Both the position numbers and the translations under genes were made by a program. The notes under the pieces are model-generated. The model searched no databases and had not been told where the DNA came from. It worked only from the letters and a program-made list of their open reading frames with translations. Of a stretch of DNA of 64,000 nt, positions 1-12,000 are shown in pieces (position 1 is the first letter of the stretch; the number at the start of each line of letters is the position of its first letter). Source of the stretch: Guadua angustifolia (taxonomy: Eukaryota; Streptophyta; Magnoliopsida; Poales; Poaceae); assembly GCA_036346375.1 (NCBI GenBank), contig CM070501.1, positions 57,081,326-57,145,325 on the forward strand, read 5' to 3'.

Positions 1-1000
1 GTGGGGGAGATTGGCGCCACTGACACTCTTTAAAATTCGTGATTCACTTTATGACACTCTGACCCATTGTCGTACACTCAGATGAATCCGCGTGCCATAG
101 ACACATCACTGAAAACCAACGAATTAGGTGTCACTGGACTAATTTTTCCATGTAGTGGGTTACCTAGTACAAGTAGATCCGGCAAGCACGATCCATCGTC
201 ACGCTAAACAGAGGTGCCAGAGAAAGCCACAGTACAAATATATACACGGCTTGCGGCACCCCTGTCGCGAGACTTTGGCCCCGATCGGGTCTTCTCGCCG
301 CGCCCATGCGGCCCGGCGCCGCCGGCGCGTACGTTCGCATGCAGGTGCCGGTTGGCTCGTTCGTCCCTGCGTCGTGCGTGGGTGCCGTGTGGCCGGGGAG
401 CTTTCGCCTCATCTGTCGTGGCGACGTGCAGCGCAACGAGTTTCGTGTGCGCAGCGCCCAAATTCGTGCGCCTCTCGAACGCAGCTGAAGCCGAGCCGCC
501 GCGGTGCTGATCATATCATCTTATGGACACTAGCTCAGCTGCTGGGCTCGAGCGGTGTCGTCGGAGATTGGGCCGGGGAGACGTCTCCTCCTCCTCCGTT
601 GTTCTCGTCTGTATTGGGCGTTGGGCCGCGCCGCGCCGATACTGGATTATAGCGCCGGATGGAAGAAGCCACATTCGGCGGGTCATGTCTCTGTTCCAAA
701 TCCAGCAAAGCGCTCACAATGGAATTTTTACGGATGCCGTAACTGACAAGCAGATTTCAGATTCCCAGGCCCGGCTTTGATTCAGTTCAAGTAAAAAGGT
801 TCAGAAGAAGAGCGAGGCGAGCGCGCGTGCGTGCCATGCAACAACCGGATCCAGCAAATCAGGATGATTTCGCGCACGTCCAAATTGGAGATAAGGAGAA
901 AAAGGTTTTTGCGTGTTAACAAGAAATGGAGTGCACACCGACCGCTAGCAGGGAAAGCCAGAATTCGGACTAGCACGGGTTACCAGCAGGCTTCACAATT
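1..1000. other. Intergenic segment with GC-rich stretch, no gene recognised
   Basis: About 240-660 is GC-rich, with a TATATA run just before it near 238, so it could be a promoter or exon remnant. The open frames here overlap on both strands, have arginine- and proline-rich low-information translations and match no family I recognise. I see no splice pattern or conserved domain. Confidence 0.3.
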
Positions 1001-1860
1001 TCGTCTCGGAGGTAAAAACCGTAACTCCAGCGGTAGCGGTTTTCGCAAAAAAATTAACGGTTTAGAAATTCAAATCAATTTGAAATCTGGTCAAACCCGC
1101 GCGCGAAAACCGCGGTTTTTTGGGAAACCGCTCGATTTTTGCGAAAAACCAATCGTTTTTTTTTTTGAGAAAACCGCGTGAGCCAGATTGGAAAATATGG
1201 GGAAAATCCAAAAAAGGAGAAAATTGAAAAAAAAAGTTGTAAAAATACAGTGAAGGCTAAAATTGAGTAAAAATGTAATAAATATATAAACAAAGTATGT
1301 GAAAACACGAAAAAATTCAGTATGATCTCTCCTAAATATGAAAAAAATTCAATATGACTTTTCCTATATTTTAGACACTTGGATTATTTGAAGTTGTAAA
1401 TTAGGCATTTAGTAATAATACGTTAATAAATAATCTTTCATTGAACTACAATCACACAAGCAAGGTTCAAAATTCTGCCAAAATTTTGGAAATCTTGGCC
1501 GAGATTTCGGATTTCGGTCAGGGACGAGATTTTAAATCTCGGTGAAATGAAAAAATTGAAAATTTTCAAAAATGCACATCACAAATGGTTTTAACTAAAA
1601 ACTGTCTGTGGTATGAACATAAGGTATTTTGACCGGATTTTAAGTTTTTTGGGCTAAGATCTCGGTGTTTCTCGTCGAGATCTCGGTAATTTTTGCCGAT
1701 ATCTCGGAAATCCCAGTCCAAAAAAAGCTAGATTTGAAATTTGCTTTTGGATTTCATCTAGATTTCGTTCGAAATTCTGAGATCTCGCTGAGATTTCGGA
1801 TTTTGGTTACCTCCGAGATATGATCCGATGCCAAAATTTGAAACCTTGCACACAAGTGCA
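1001..1860. repeat. AT-rich intergenic repeat with GAGATCTCGG-type motifs
   Basis: From about 1440 to 1830 there is a cluster of short imperfect copies of a GAGATTTCGG / CTCGGTGA motif on both strands, for example 'gagatctcgg' near 1676 and 'gatatctcgg' near 1698. The stretch 1010-1190 has repeated CGGTTTTCG / AAACCGC words. This looks like decayed dispersed repeat DNA. I see no coding potential. Confidence 0.4.
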
Positions 1861-1989
1861 AAAATAGGTATTTACATAACCACATATCAATACTGCTCAC
1901 ATATCAACACCATTTACATTTTAATACCTTACAAAAATTGCTTATGTAAATAATTTGCAAAAAATTGCTTATGTCAAATTACACGTTGT

Positions 1990-2350
1990 ACAACAAAATA
2001 TTGCTACAATGAGAAGTAAGCTTTTCAATATTGCATAATATTAACATATTAAAATATATCATAGCAAGATAATTTCTATGCATACAAATATCGCTACTTG
2101 AACAAATAGTATCATTTTTGGGTGTAGTCCATTGCTACTAAATATAATTCAACAAATATTGTTACTAAATATATTTCAATAAATATCGCTACTAAATATA
2201 CTTCAACAAATATTGTTACTTGACATAATTGAACAAATATTGCTACTTGGCATACTTGATCAAATATTGGTACTAAATATAATTGAACAAATATTGTTAC
2301 TGTGTAAGTAAATATTGTTACTTGACATACTTGAATAAATATTGCTACTA
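1990..2350. repeat. Degenerate ~35-bp tandem repeat
   Basis: The stretch is built of about nine imperfect units with the theme 'aacaaatattgctac' followed by 'taaatataatt' or 'ttgacatactt'. Unit spacing is roughly 30-38 bp. Units differ by substitutions and one-base changes, so this is an old minisatellite-like array rather than a fresh expansion. Confidence 0.65.
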
Positions 2351-3689
2351 AAAATACTTCTATTTTTTTTTGGATTTTCTAATTTCTACATTTTGAATTG
2401 CTCAAAAACGTTACCAAACTTCTTTTTTTAAAAGAATTCATACCAGAGGTCATAAAATAATTAATACTAATTTTGGAGATTTTTTGGATAATTTTTTTCT
2501 AAATTTTTCAATTTTTTTGAACTACGGTTTTATTAACCTTGGTTACCAGTTTGTTTAGTCTCACCAAAGATTCTACTACTAAAATATCATTATACCACTG
2601 AATCTCTGATGCTAAACTGCTAAACAGAGGCACACAGCCAGTCAGCGCACTCCCTCCCTCGGGTAGTCGGGTGTGAGAGCCAGTTTACTTGTTCGGTTGT
2701 TTCGTACAATGATGCTTCGCGCATAGAACGAATTCATGAACTTTCGCTTATCTGCCCACTTCTTGTTATTTTTTGTAAATAGCTTCTTTAAAAAAATGTA
2801 CAAAAAAAGTCCCCTGTGTATGGTGGAAGGCACTTTCCATGCCGCCGTACCACGAAAAGATCTTCCACACCTCCTATGCATGGCACCTGGTGTCCCGCGT
2901 GCGGCACGCGCCCGTTCGCGGCAAACCAGCCTTCTACGCAATCAAAGCGATGCAGCACGCCTATTGCCGCGCTGCTTGCTCGATCCCGCGTTGCTTGTTG
3001 CCGTGCTCTAGCTCCTCGGCACGTTTGTCTCTCGTGGTACCTTGGCGCGAAAGAATCCAGATGGCACCCTCTAGTTCTTTCACGATAGGCAAGTAGACTA
3101 TTTTTATAAAAAATTTTAGAAGGAAAATATATTTGAAAAAAAAGATAAGTGAATAGTTCCAAGTTCACAGTGGTTGCGTTACTTAATCCGACGCCTCACC
3201 CTTTTCTTCGACTTGGCAACAGCTGTAACGAATTCAAAACACGTGGCGATACAATACATATATAAAAAGAGTGCTGTAGTTAGTCTTTTACTCTTTTTCT
3301 TAGATTACATGATGTAGTTAGTCTAAACAAATTCATTTGCTATGTAAACTGAGGAATGCAAAGTTATAAGAGTAGTGTTTCTATGTTTTCTTTATCAATA
3401 AATTTATTCATGTTTTAAAGTAAACAGAGCGGTAGTAATCACTACATACTATTTATTCATGTTTTAATATTTTTGCAACTTTAAAATGGAAAAAGGATTG
3501 TCTATAAATCAGACAACTAAAAATTTGTATAATTTCGATCGAATTTAGGCCATTAGATCAAAACCATATCTCATCCCCCAACCCCCGATCCAATCGATGT
3601 GCACAAGCTGTAACCTCCCTCGTTGTGAGTCACGCTCCATCGCCTCTTGACACGCTATCGCCCGGCCACTTCATCGGCGTTGCCCCCTG
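2351..3689. other. Intergenic, nothing recognised
   Basis: Two overlapping antisense open frames lie near 2640-3170, but neither has a recognisable domain or exon structure. 3540-3690 is a C-rich stretch that appears to resume after the repeat that follows, suggesting the repeat inserted into it. Confidence 0.3.
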
Positions 3690-5385
3690 AAAGAATCTAG
3701 TTGGCCTAGAGGGGGGTGAATAGGCAACTTTTAAAATTTTAGGTTCAAATACAAGCCTTTAGCACTAGTTAAAATGAATCATAAGTACTCAAATACTGAT
3801 GAGCCAAGATAGTCTAAGAACAAGTACAGCTAGCACAAAGACAACTAAAACAAAAAACAAACACAACTGAAAACAGAGTACAACAGCAAAAAGTAAATAC
3901 TAAAATGTAAATGGGAAGCCACAAAGAGATTTTTTCCCGTGGTTCAGAGTCAAAGCTCTTACTTCCACATTAGAGCACTTCCTCTGAAGTATGGCTCCCC
4001 TAAAGCTAGTCGCAGTAGCCTAGATCTCCACTAGGATGACTCTTCCACTACTCCGGTGAGGTGAGTCCCAACCTTTTCACAACAATGGTGACCTTCCACA
4101 AGCAACTTTAGACAAGTCGCACCAAAATATCTCCTCCAAATCGTCTAGGAATGTTTAGCTCTAAGGGAAATAGACCATCCACAAGGTCTGTCCCTTGGTT
4201 CGCTAACACAACACTAGTTAGACTAAGTTTAGAGCAAGATCACTTAAATTTTTTTGGATTTTTGAAATTAAAAGTGAAGTATAGTCTCCTTGGTGGCTTA
4301 AGAGTTCTAAGGTGCTAAAATAACAAGAAGATCAAAATCTTACATAAGGAATACCTTGGATGAACTTTTATAGCTATTAGGGTAAAAGCTAGCCGTTGGA
4401 CGTGTCAGAGTGTCAAAAACAGGCTAATACTCAATTGCCGGACTGAATTTGATAGGAGAATTAAGCTTCACAAAACTTCATGTGTACGCATGGACCGAGA
4501 TTGCATATATGCACATTTGCGTCGGACTTAAGTCAGCTTGGTCCGTCGTACATAGGCTTTGATAAGAAACTGAGTCTGACGTGAAAATTGGATTTGCACG
4601 TTTGCGCCAGACCAAAATGGATCGATCCGTCGTAGAAGTGATTTCTGGAAAAGCTTGGTTCGGCGGACACTTAGAATATGAGTGGAATAGGTCCGTGGGT
4701 TGCGCATTTGCACCGGAATAGAAATGGGTCAGTCCGGCATAACCTGGAGTTAGCACCAGACTGAATTTTATGTCAGCGGAAGTAGGTCCGGCGTAAATGG
4801 CATGTGCTCGTTTGATTTTTGCACGACTTGCTTCAGCGCCGAACTGAAAAGAGGTTGGTCCGGTGTAAACTTAGTTTACGCCAGACTGGTTTTCAGAGAA
4901 GACCAGGTTGGTCTGGTGTGAATGGGTGGATCTGTGTTAAGTTTTGCTCATTTGGATATGCAGTGCCAGACTGAACAAGAGTCAGTCTGGCGTAGAAGGG
5001 TTGAGCTGAGTGCGCGCCGGACTAAGGAATACAAGATGAATTTTGGTCCGGTGTGAATGGGGAACTGTCTGTATGAGTGTAGGATTGATTTTGGTGGGGA
5101 ATTTTGATATAATCTTGACTCCAAACAATTTAACTAGCTTAGCCCATGAATCAAGATTCTAACTTATGTATGACATCTCTTTATAGTACGTCAAATATAA
5201 AACAATTCTAACTACTTGACTTGAACCGTCTCCTAAATCAAAACTAGTAATAAGGGTCTTTAATCTTGATCTTTTTGTTTGATGCCGACTGATATACTCA
5301 AACATGATTCCGCATCACCAAGGAATCATTGACTTGATCATCGACACCAAAACCCTATAATTCACCTCTAACACCGATGAGAGAA
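3690..5385 (+). repeat. Dispersed grass repeat of the 'GGGGTGAATAGG' type, member 1
   Basis: The unit starts with 'ctagaggggggtgaatagg' (from about 3708) and ends near 5370 with 'ccctataattcacctc'. The ends are imperfect inverted complements of each other (GAGG..GGTGAAT..AGG). It shares order and words with the element at 30.24-33.64 kb, for example the 'taaatact..aatgtaaa' stretch before a 'ttttt.cgtggt' block. It encodes no protein I can recognise. Elements with this start are widespread in grass genomes as I recall, but I assign no formal family. Confidence 0.6.
4480..5070. repeat. Cluster of inverted repeats with CGCCAGACTG / CAGTCTGGCG arms
   Basis: About nine hairpin-like units of roughly 60 bp lie in series. 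The clearest has arms GCCAGACTGA and TCAGTCTGGC (around 4967-4993) around a 7-base loop. Others have arms such as cgccagactgg ... ttggtctggtg near 4874-4919. The word 'ggtccggtgt / ggtccggcgt' recurs about every 60 bp. Similar GCACCGGAC / GTCCGGTGC clusters are, from memory, common in maize and sorghum repeats. Confidence 0.6.
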
Positions 5386-6040
5386 TCCCCCGCCATCGCC
5401 TTGTCATTTGAGTTCGTTGACCTGCCCACCACCCTCCTTCGTTCCGCGGCAAAGGCGATGCCACCATCCCTCTCGAACTCTAGCCGATGACCCCGAACCC
5501 TACCAGACGGTGGTGGGATAGGACGGCGCCAGAGAGGAGGATGACGAGGTCACCAGAGTACAAATCTCCAAATGGAAGTCTGACTGATGTATTGCAATTC
5601 TGAATGGAAAAATCATAAAAAGGCACTTCTCAAGTGCACTTCGGTCCATTGCCACTACACGCGCCGACAGCCCAACCTCCTGCAGCCGGTTCCCCCACCG
5701 GCTATACCCAGTCGGACACGGTGAAACAGTCGACGGTGACGGCGGCAGCGCGGCGACGTTGACGCCTCGCCTGCCCCCCTTCCCACATCCAACGGCCTGC
5801 GCGCCGCCTCACCTCCCCATCCAACGGCGCGAAACCCCTCGTCGTAGCCCGCGGTAACATCCCCCTCGCCGCGGTGTGGGGAAAGCGACAGTAGAGTAGT
5901 AGACGACTCGCTTGCACCAGCTAATACGCACTCCCTCTCGCTCAGGGCCTCAGACAGAATGCGTGTTGTGTAAGAGAGGGAGGAGGAGGAGGAGAAGCGG
6001 CGGTGCGGCATTGATCGATCCGGCCCGGGAGGGGTCGGCG
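5386..6040 (+). promoter_or_regulatory. Upstream region and 5' UTR of the cellulose synthase gene
   Basis: The sequence becomes GC-rich and pyrimidine-rich towards the ATG at 6041. An (AGG)n/GAGGAGGAGG run lies at about 5977-5996. I see no clear TATA box at a canonical distance. The transcription start and any leader intron cannot be fixed from sequence alone. Confidence 0.45.
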
Positions 6041-9000
6041 ATGGCGGCGAACGCCGGGATGGTGGCCGGCTCCCGCGACGGGGTCGTCACGATCCGCCAC
6101 GATGGCGAAGGTGCAGCGGTGCGTTTGCTTTCCTCCCGTCGCTTCGTTCCGTTTTCGATTTGTGTGTGGACCGTCGAGTCGCGGCGGGGCTCGTGGATCT
6201 GGCCGGTGGCCGTGCGCGGGCGCCCAGATTCGTGCGGATTGGCCGTGGCCGCCGCTGCAGGGATGCTTAGATTTGTTCCGTTCGTGCGGATTGGCCGTGG
6301 CTGCCGCTGCAGGGATGCTTAGATTTGTTGCGTTCGTGCGGCTGATTTCCATGCGTGCCTGCCGGTTGAGTGACGAGTCAATCAATGAATCCCAGTGTGC
6401 GCCGCTAGCCCGCTACCCCAGCACGCGCGGTGGCGTTGCCGACAAATGCAGAGGGACTTGAGCTGAAATGAACTTTGACATCAGATGGTAGTGGAATTCC
6501 CGAAATCCCGCACGCTGTACCACTTTGTTTTTACGATTCTAACTTCGCAGGGCAGTTCGAGTCCTCAATTTTGCTGCTATTCAGCTACTGATGTAATGGT
6601 TCCCTGGTCTTCACTGATGTATCCTGTCGATTCAATCAGCTTCTATCTGATTTGTTGGGTCTTGCAGACTTAGAGTAATTTTTTTTTCTCTAGTTTGGAC
6701 TAGCTTTCTTGTCGGTACATCTCACCTCCGTCTGCATTGGTGATGCAGACTAAGCCGTCGAAGAATGTGAACGAACAAATCTGTCAAATTTGCGGGGACA
6801 CCCTTGGGCTCTCAGCCACTGGCGACGTCTTTGTGGCCTGCAACGAGTGTGCTTTCCCAGTTTGTCGGCCTTGCTATGAGTACGAGCGCAAGGAAGGGAA
6901 CCAGTGCTGCCCTCAATGCAAAACTAGATACAAGAGGCAGAAAGGTCTGTTCTTTATGGAATATACTGGGATATAGTGAACTTATTGAATTGTTTCACAT
7001 AAATCAAAATCACATTGCGCTGGATGAATTTCACTTTGTTGCTTCATAAATGTGTCTATTTTTTATTTTCTGTAGTACGATGAATGATGTGTGTAATAGC
7101 CCTATGTTTTTACTTGGACATAAAATGCAGGGAGCCCTCGAGTTCCAGGAGATGATGAGGAGGAGGATGTTGATGATTTGGACAACGAGTTCAATTATAA
7201 GCAAGGAAATAACAAAGGTCCGCAGTGGCAGCTGCGGGGGCAAGGAGAAGATGTTGATATCTCATCGTCTTCTCGGCATGAACCACATCATAGGATTCCA
7301 CGTTTGACAAGTGGGCAGCAGGTATAGCATATATATGGTCACTGTACAGTGCTCGTCCAGTGCCTAGGGAACTGGTGTTGTGTAGCTTTCGATCCTATAA
7401 TCTTAGCAATGGATTTCTTCTATTGTAGACTGCTCTTCTTAATGTACACATGTTTTAGCCTTGTTGTGTTAAGCTTGAATGGAATCAATCTAGACACTGG
7501 TGGTCCAGTACTCCAGTGCCATTGGTTGCTTCCATTTTGAGATAGTATCCCTGGCAGGCGTCATTCAGAAATTATACTCTCCAACTTGTAGTACATTGTT
7601 CACCATATAATGTCCAATGGGTAGCTGTCATGCTATTGAACTTGAAACGCTTTCATAAGAATGGTTTGCTTTATTTGCACTAAAATGTTGACGTTTATCT
7701 TCAGATTTCTGGAGATATTCCTGATGCTTCCCCTGATCGTCACTCTATCCGCAGCCCAACATCAAGCTATGTTGATCCAAACATTCCAGGTATGCTATTG
7801 TGTCAATGCATATGCATAGCGAATTTTAGACATTATGTATCTGCAGATTCACTGCAATACACTTATTTGTTATCATTATATCAGTTCCTGTGAGGATTGT
7901 GGACCCCTCGAAGGACTTGAATTCTTATGGGATTGGTAGTGTTGATTGGAAAGAAAGAGTCGAGAGCTGGAGAGTTAAACAGGAGAAAAATATGATACAG
8001 GTGACCAATAAATATCCAGCAGAAGGGAAAGGGGATATTGAAGGGACTGGCTCAAATGGTGAAGATCTGCAAATGTATGAACTGTGATACTTGCAACTGT
8101 TCTATTTTTTTTTCCGATTAGCATGTTATTAATCTTGTTTTGCAATTTGAGTTGTGCATGCTTAATAAAGCATGTCATGGCCTCAACACCAGAAAACCTG
8201 CTCTTTTCCTTTCAACTCCACAAGAGGATGTCTTTCTTTCTTGTCAGTAATATATCCAGGGAGAAATTTTGGTTTGGGTAGGCTTAGCCTCTCATGTTGA
8301 TTAATGACTACTTGTTATGTCTGTTTGATTTGTTTGTCTGAGCCGACTAGAATGTGATGGTTTTATTTGCACTATGCATTAGCAACAATGTTGCTTCAAT
8401 TTATCACATATTGTACGTGTTGTTTCAGATAGTGATGTGATTTGAGGTACTTTTATCTCTTCTGCAGGGTTGATGACGCACGGCTACCTCTAAGCCGCAT
8501 AGTGCCTATATCTGCCAATCAGCTTAACCTTTATCGAGTAGTGATCATTCTCCGGTTAATCATCCTGTGTTTCTTCTTCCAATATCGCATAACTCATCCA
8601 GTATGGGATGCTTATGGGTTATGGCTTGTATCTGTTATTTGCGAAGTTTGGTTTGCCTTGTCTTGGCTTCTAGATCAGTTCCGAAGTGGTATCCTATCAA
8701 CCGTGAAACATACCTTGATAGGCTTGCATTGAGGCAAGTTACACTACTTGTTGCTTTTCTACAGGGTTTTGGGAAATGCATCACACATGGTTTCTTTATA
8801 TCCTGAGATTTTTGAATTAAACATTACAGATATGATAGGGAGGGCGAGCCATCGCAGCTGGCTCCAATTGATGTCTTTGTCAGTACGGTGGACCCGCTTA
8901 AGGAACCTCCTCTGATCACCGCCAATACTGTCTTGTCCATACTTGCTGTGGATTACCCTGTTGACAAAGTATCATGCTATGTTTCTGATGATGGTTCAGC

Positions 9001-12000
9001 TATGCTGACCTTTGAAGCACTTTCAGAAACTGCGGAGTTCGCCAGGAAGTGGGTTCCCTTTTGCAAGAAGCACAACATTGAACCCAGGGCTCCAGAGTTT
9101 TACTTTGCTCAAAAGATAGATTACCTAAAGGACAAAATCCAACCCTCTTTTGTGAAAGAAAGGCGAGCAATGAAGGTAAGCTATGATATTAGGTACTTAG
9201 ATTACTGATTGTACATCATTTTTGTTGGGAGATTTTGATCTATCTATGTGTTTTCTCTCAGAGGGAGTATGAAGAATTCAAGGTACGGATCAATGCTCTT
9301 GTTGCAAAGGCACAAAAAGTACCTGAAGAGGGATGGACCATGGCCGATGGCACTCCTTGGCCTGGGAATAACCCAAGAGATCATCCTGGAATGATTCAGG
9401 TGCCTTTTTACTTTAACATGGGCATTTATGTCAGAAATTAAATTTAATCTGGATCTTATGCATTCAACTCTTCTTTTGGACCTCAGGTATTCTTGGGGCA
9501 CAGTGGTGGGCTTGACACAGATGGAAATGAGTTGCCGCGACTTGTTTATGTCTCTCGTGAAAAGAGGCCAGGCTTCCAGCATCACAAGAAGGCTGGTGCC
9601 ATGAATGCTCTGGTACATGCCTACTTTATTCAGTTCTGCACATGACAGTTTGGTTTATCTTTCTCTTTCTAATTTTACTATTTCAATCAATGAACAGATT
9701 CGCGTGTCCGCTGTCCTAACAAATGGTGCTTACCTTCTTAATGTGGATTGTGACCACTACTTCAATAGCAGCAAAGCTCTTAGAGAAGCAATGTGCTTCA
9801 TGATGGATCCAGCACTAGGAAGGAAAACTTGCTATGTCCAGTTTCCACAAAGATTTGATGGTATTGACATGCATGATCGATATGCTAACCGGAACATTGT
9901 CTTCTTTGATGTAAGTATGGTAGTGCCTTTGTTTGTCATATTTTCAAATAATTCATGATCCTTACATTGTTTTCGTGTGCAGATAAATATGAAGGGTTTA
10001 GATGGTATTCAAGGTCCTGTGTATGTGGGAACAGGATGCTGTTTCAATAGGCAGGCCTTGTATGGCTATGATCCTGTGTTGACTGAGGCTGATGTAGAGC
10101 CTAACATTATCATTAAAAGCTGCTGTGGTGGAAGAAAGAAGAAGGACAAGAGCTATATCGATAGCAAAAACCGTGCTATGAAGAGGACAGAATCTTCAGC
10201 TCCCATCTTCAACATGGAAGATATAGAAGAGGGCATTGAAGGTGTGTGCTTGTTGCTGTAAATTTATTATCTTATTGAAATTCATGGATGCTCAAAGTAG
10301 CAACTGTGGATATTGAATGCCAATTCCAACCAACAACCAAGCCTTTTGTCCCAAACAAGTTGTGACAGGTTAGGGATGAAACCTAATCAAAGTCAATAAA
10401 CCCCTAAACCTTCGATCTTAGGTCATAGTTTTGATATGTAGACCACTGACTTCCATGCACTCCTATCCAACGCCAACTCTTTGGATACATGCCAACCCCT
10501 CAAGTCTATGTTTTCGAGACGACTTAAAATTACACTACGCACCGGTGCTTCAAGAGGCCTCCATTGGAGATGTTCAAACTATCTCAAACGACGTTGGACA
10601 AGTTTTTCTTCAATTGGTGCTACCCCAACCCTATCACATGTCATTATTGTGGATTTGATCTCGCCTTGTATTGATCGTAGATCCACCGTAACATCCGCAT
10701 CTCTACTATATTTATCTTCTATACATGTTGTCTTTTTGTCGTCCAACATTCTGCTCCATTTAATATTGCAGGTCTGATCGTCGTCCTATAGAATTTGCCC
10801 TTTAACTTTTGAGGGACTTTTCTATCACATAGGACACTAGATGTTGGCGCTATTTCACCTACCCCGCTCATATCCTGTGGCTCACATCTTCATCAATATC
10901 GTTGTCACTCTATAGCATCAATCCCAAACATAGAATTGTTTCCTTCTTTGTCACTATTTTTCCGTCTAAACTAATATCTCCATTATCTTCTATAGCACCG
11001 CTGAAAACACGTCAGTTTTAGTCCTACTAAGGGTGTGTTTGGTAGGGCTCTAGCTCCACCAGATCCGTGGATTTAGTGGAGTTGGGTATTCCTAACTCTA
11101 CTAGATTCATGGAGTTGGAGCTGTAAGTACATTAAGAGTGTTTAGATGGATCATTTTGTTTACATTTTAGAGTAAAAATATAAATTTAATGCACTTTATT
11201 TTAGCCTACAAGTTTTAGATCTCAGATGAAGTTGGGATCTGGAGCTCTACCAAACATGCCCTAAGTCTACAGCCCTTCGACTCTAAAGTCTTCTTCCTCC
11301 ACAATTCCAGTTTTCTATCAACACCTACCCTACTCTGTTCAATAAGCACCACATCATCAACAAAAGGCATACACCAAGGATTCTCTCCTTGTATATCCTG
11401 CGCGACTTCGTCCGTCACTAGGGCAAAAATGTAGGGCCTCAATGCTGAATCTTGATGTAGCCCTATCTTAATAGGAAAATCATTGTATAGCTATCAAATG
11501 CTCTGACATTGGTCACAACATCGTTGTACATATCCTTGACTAGGGTAGCATATTTTGTTGGGACTCTTTTTTTTCTTTTGAAGCGCCCACCATAACCTTT
11601 CTTGGTACTTTGTCATAAATTTTCTCCAAACTGATAAACACCATGTGTAAACCCTTCTTTTCCTCCCTATATCTCTGCATCAACTATCGTGTCAAGAAGA
11701 CGCATCTGAGTGAATGCTAATTCATTGGTGGAAATTATCCTCTAGTTTCTAATCCTATATGCCATTCTAGGAACTAAAGTTGTTGTGATCTCAAATATGC
11801 TTAGCTTTTGCTAATGTGATTTGTGGAATTCTATCAGGTTATGAGGACGAAAGATCCTTGCTTATGTCCCAGAAGAGCTTGGAGAAACGCTTTGGTCAGT
11901 CTCCAATTTTTATTGCATCCACCTTCATGACTCAAGGCGGCATACCACCTTCAACAAACCCAGCGTCATTACTAAAGGAAGCTATCCATGTCATTAGTTG

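Noticed and set aside
155..780. Several overlapping open frames in the GC-rich stretch, up to 165 aa
   Set aside because: They overlap in many frames on both strands, have low-information Arg/Pro/Ser-rich translations, and show no domain or splice context. GC-rich DNA lacks stops by chance.
2642..3168. Antisense open frames of 99 and 126 aa
   Set aside because: No recognisable family, no codon-like pattern, and plus-strand frames of similar length overlap them.
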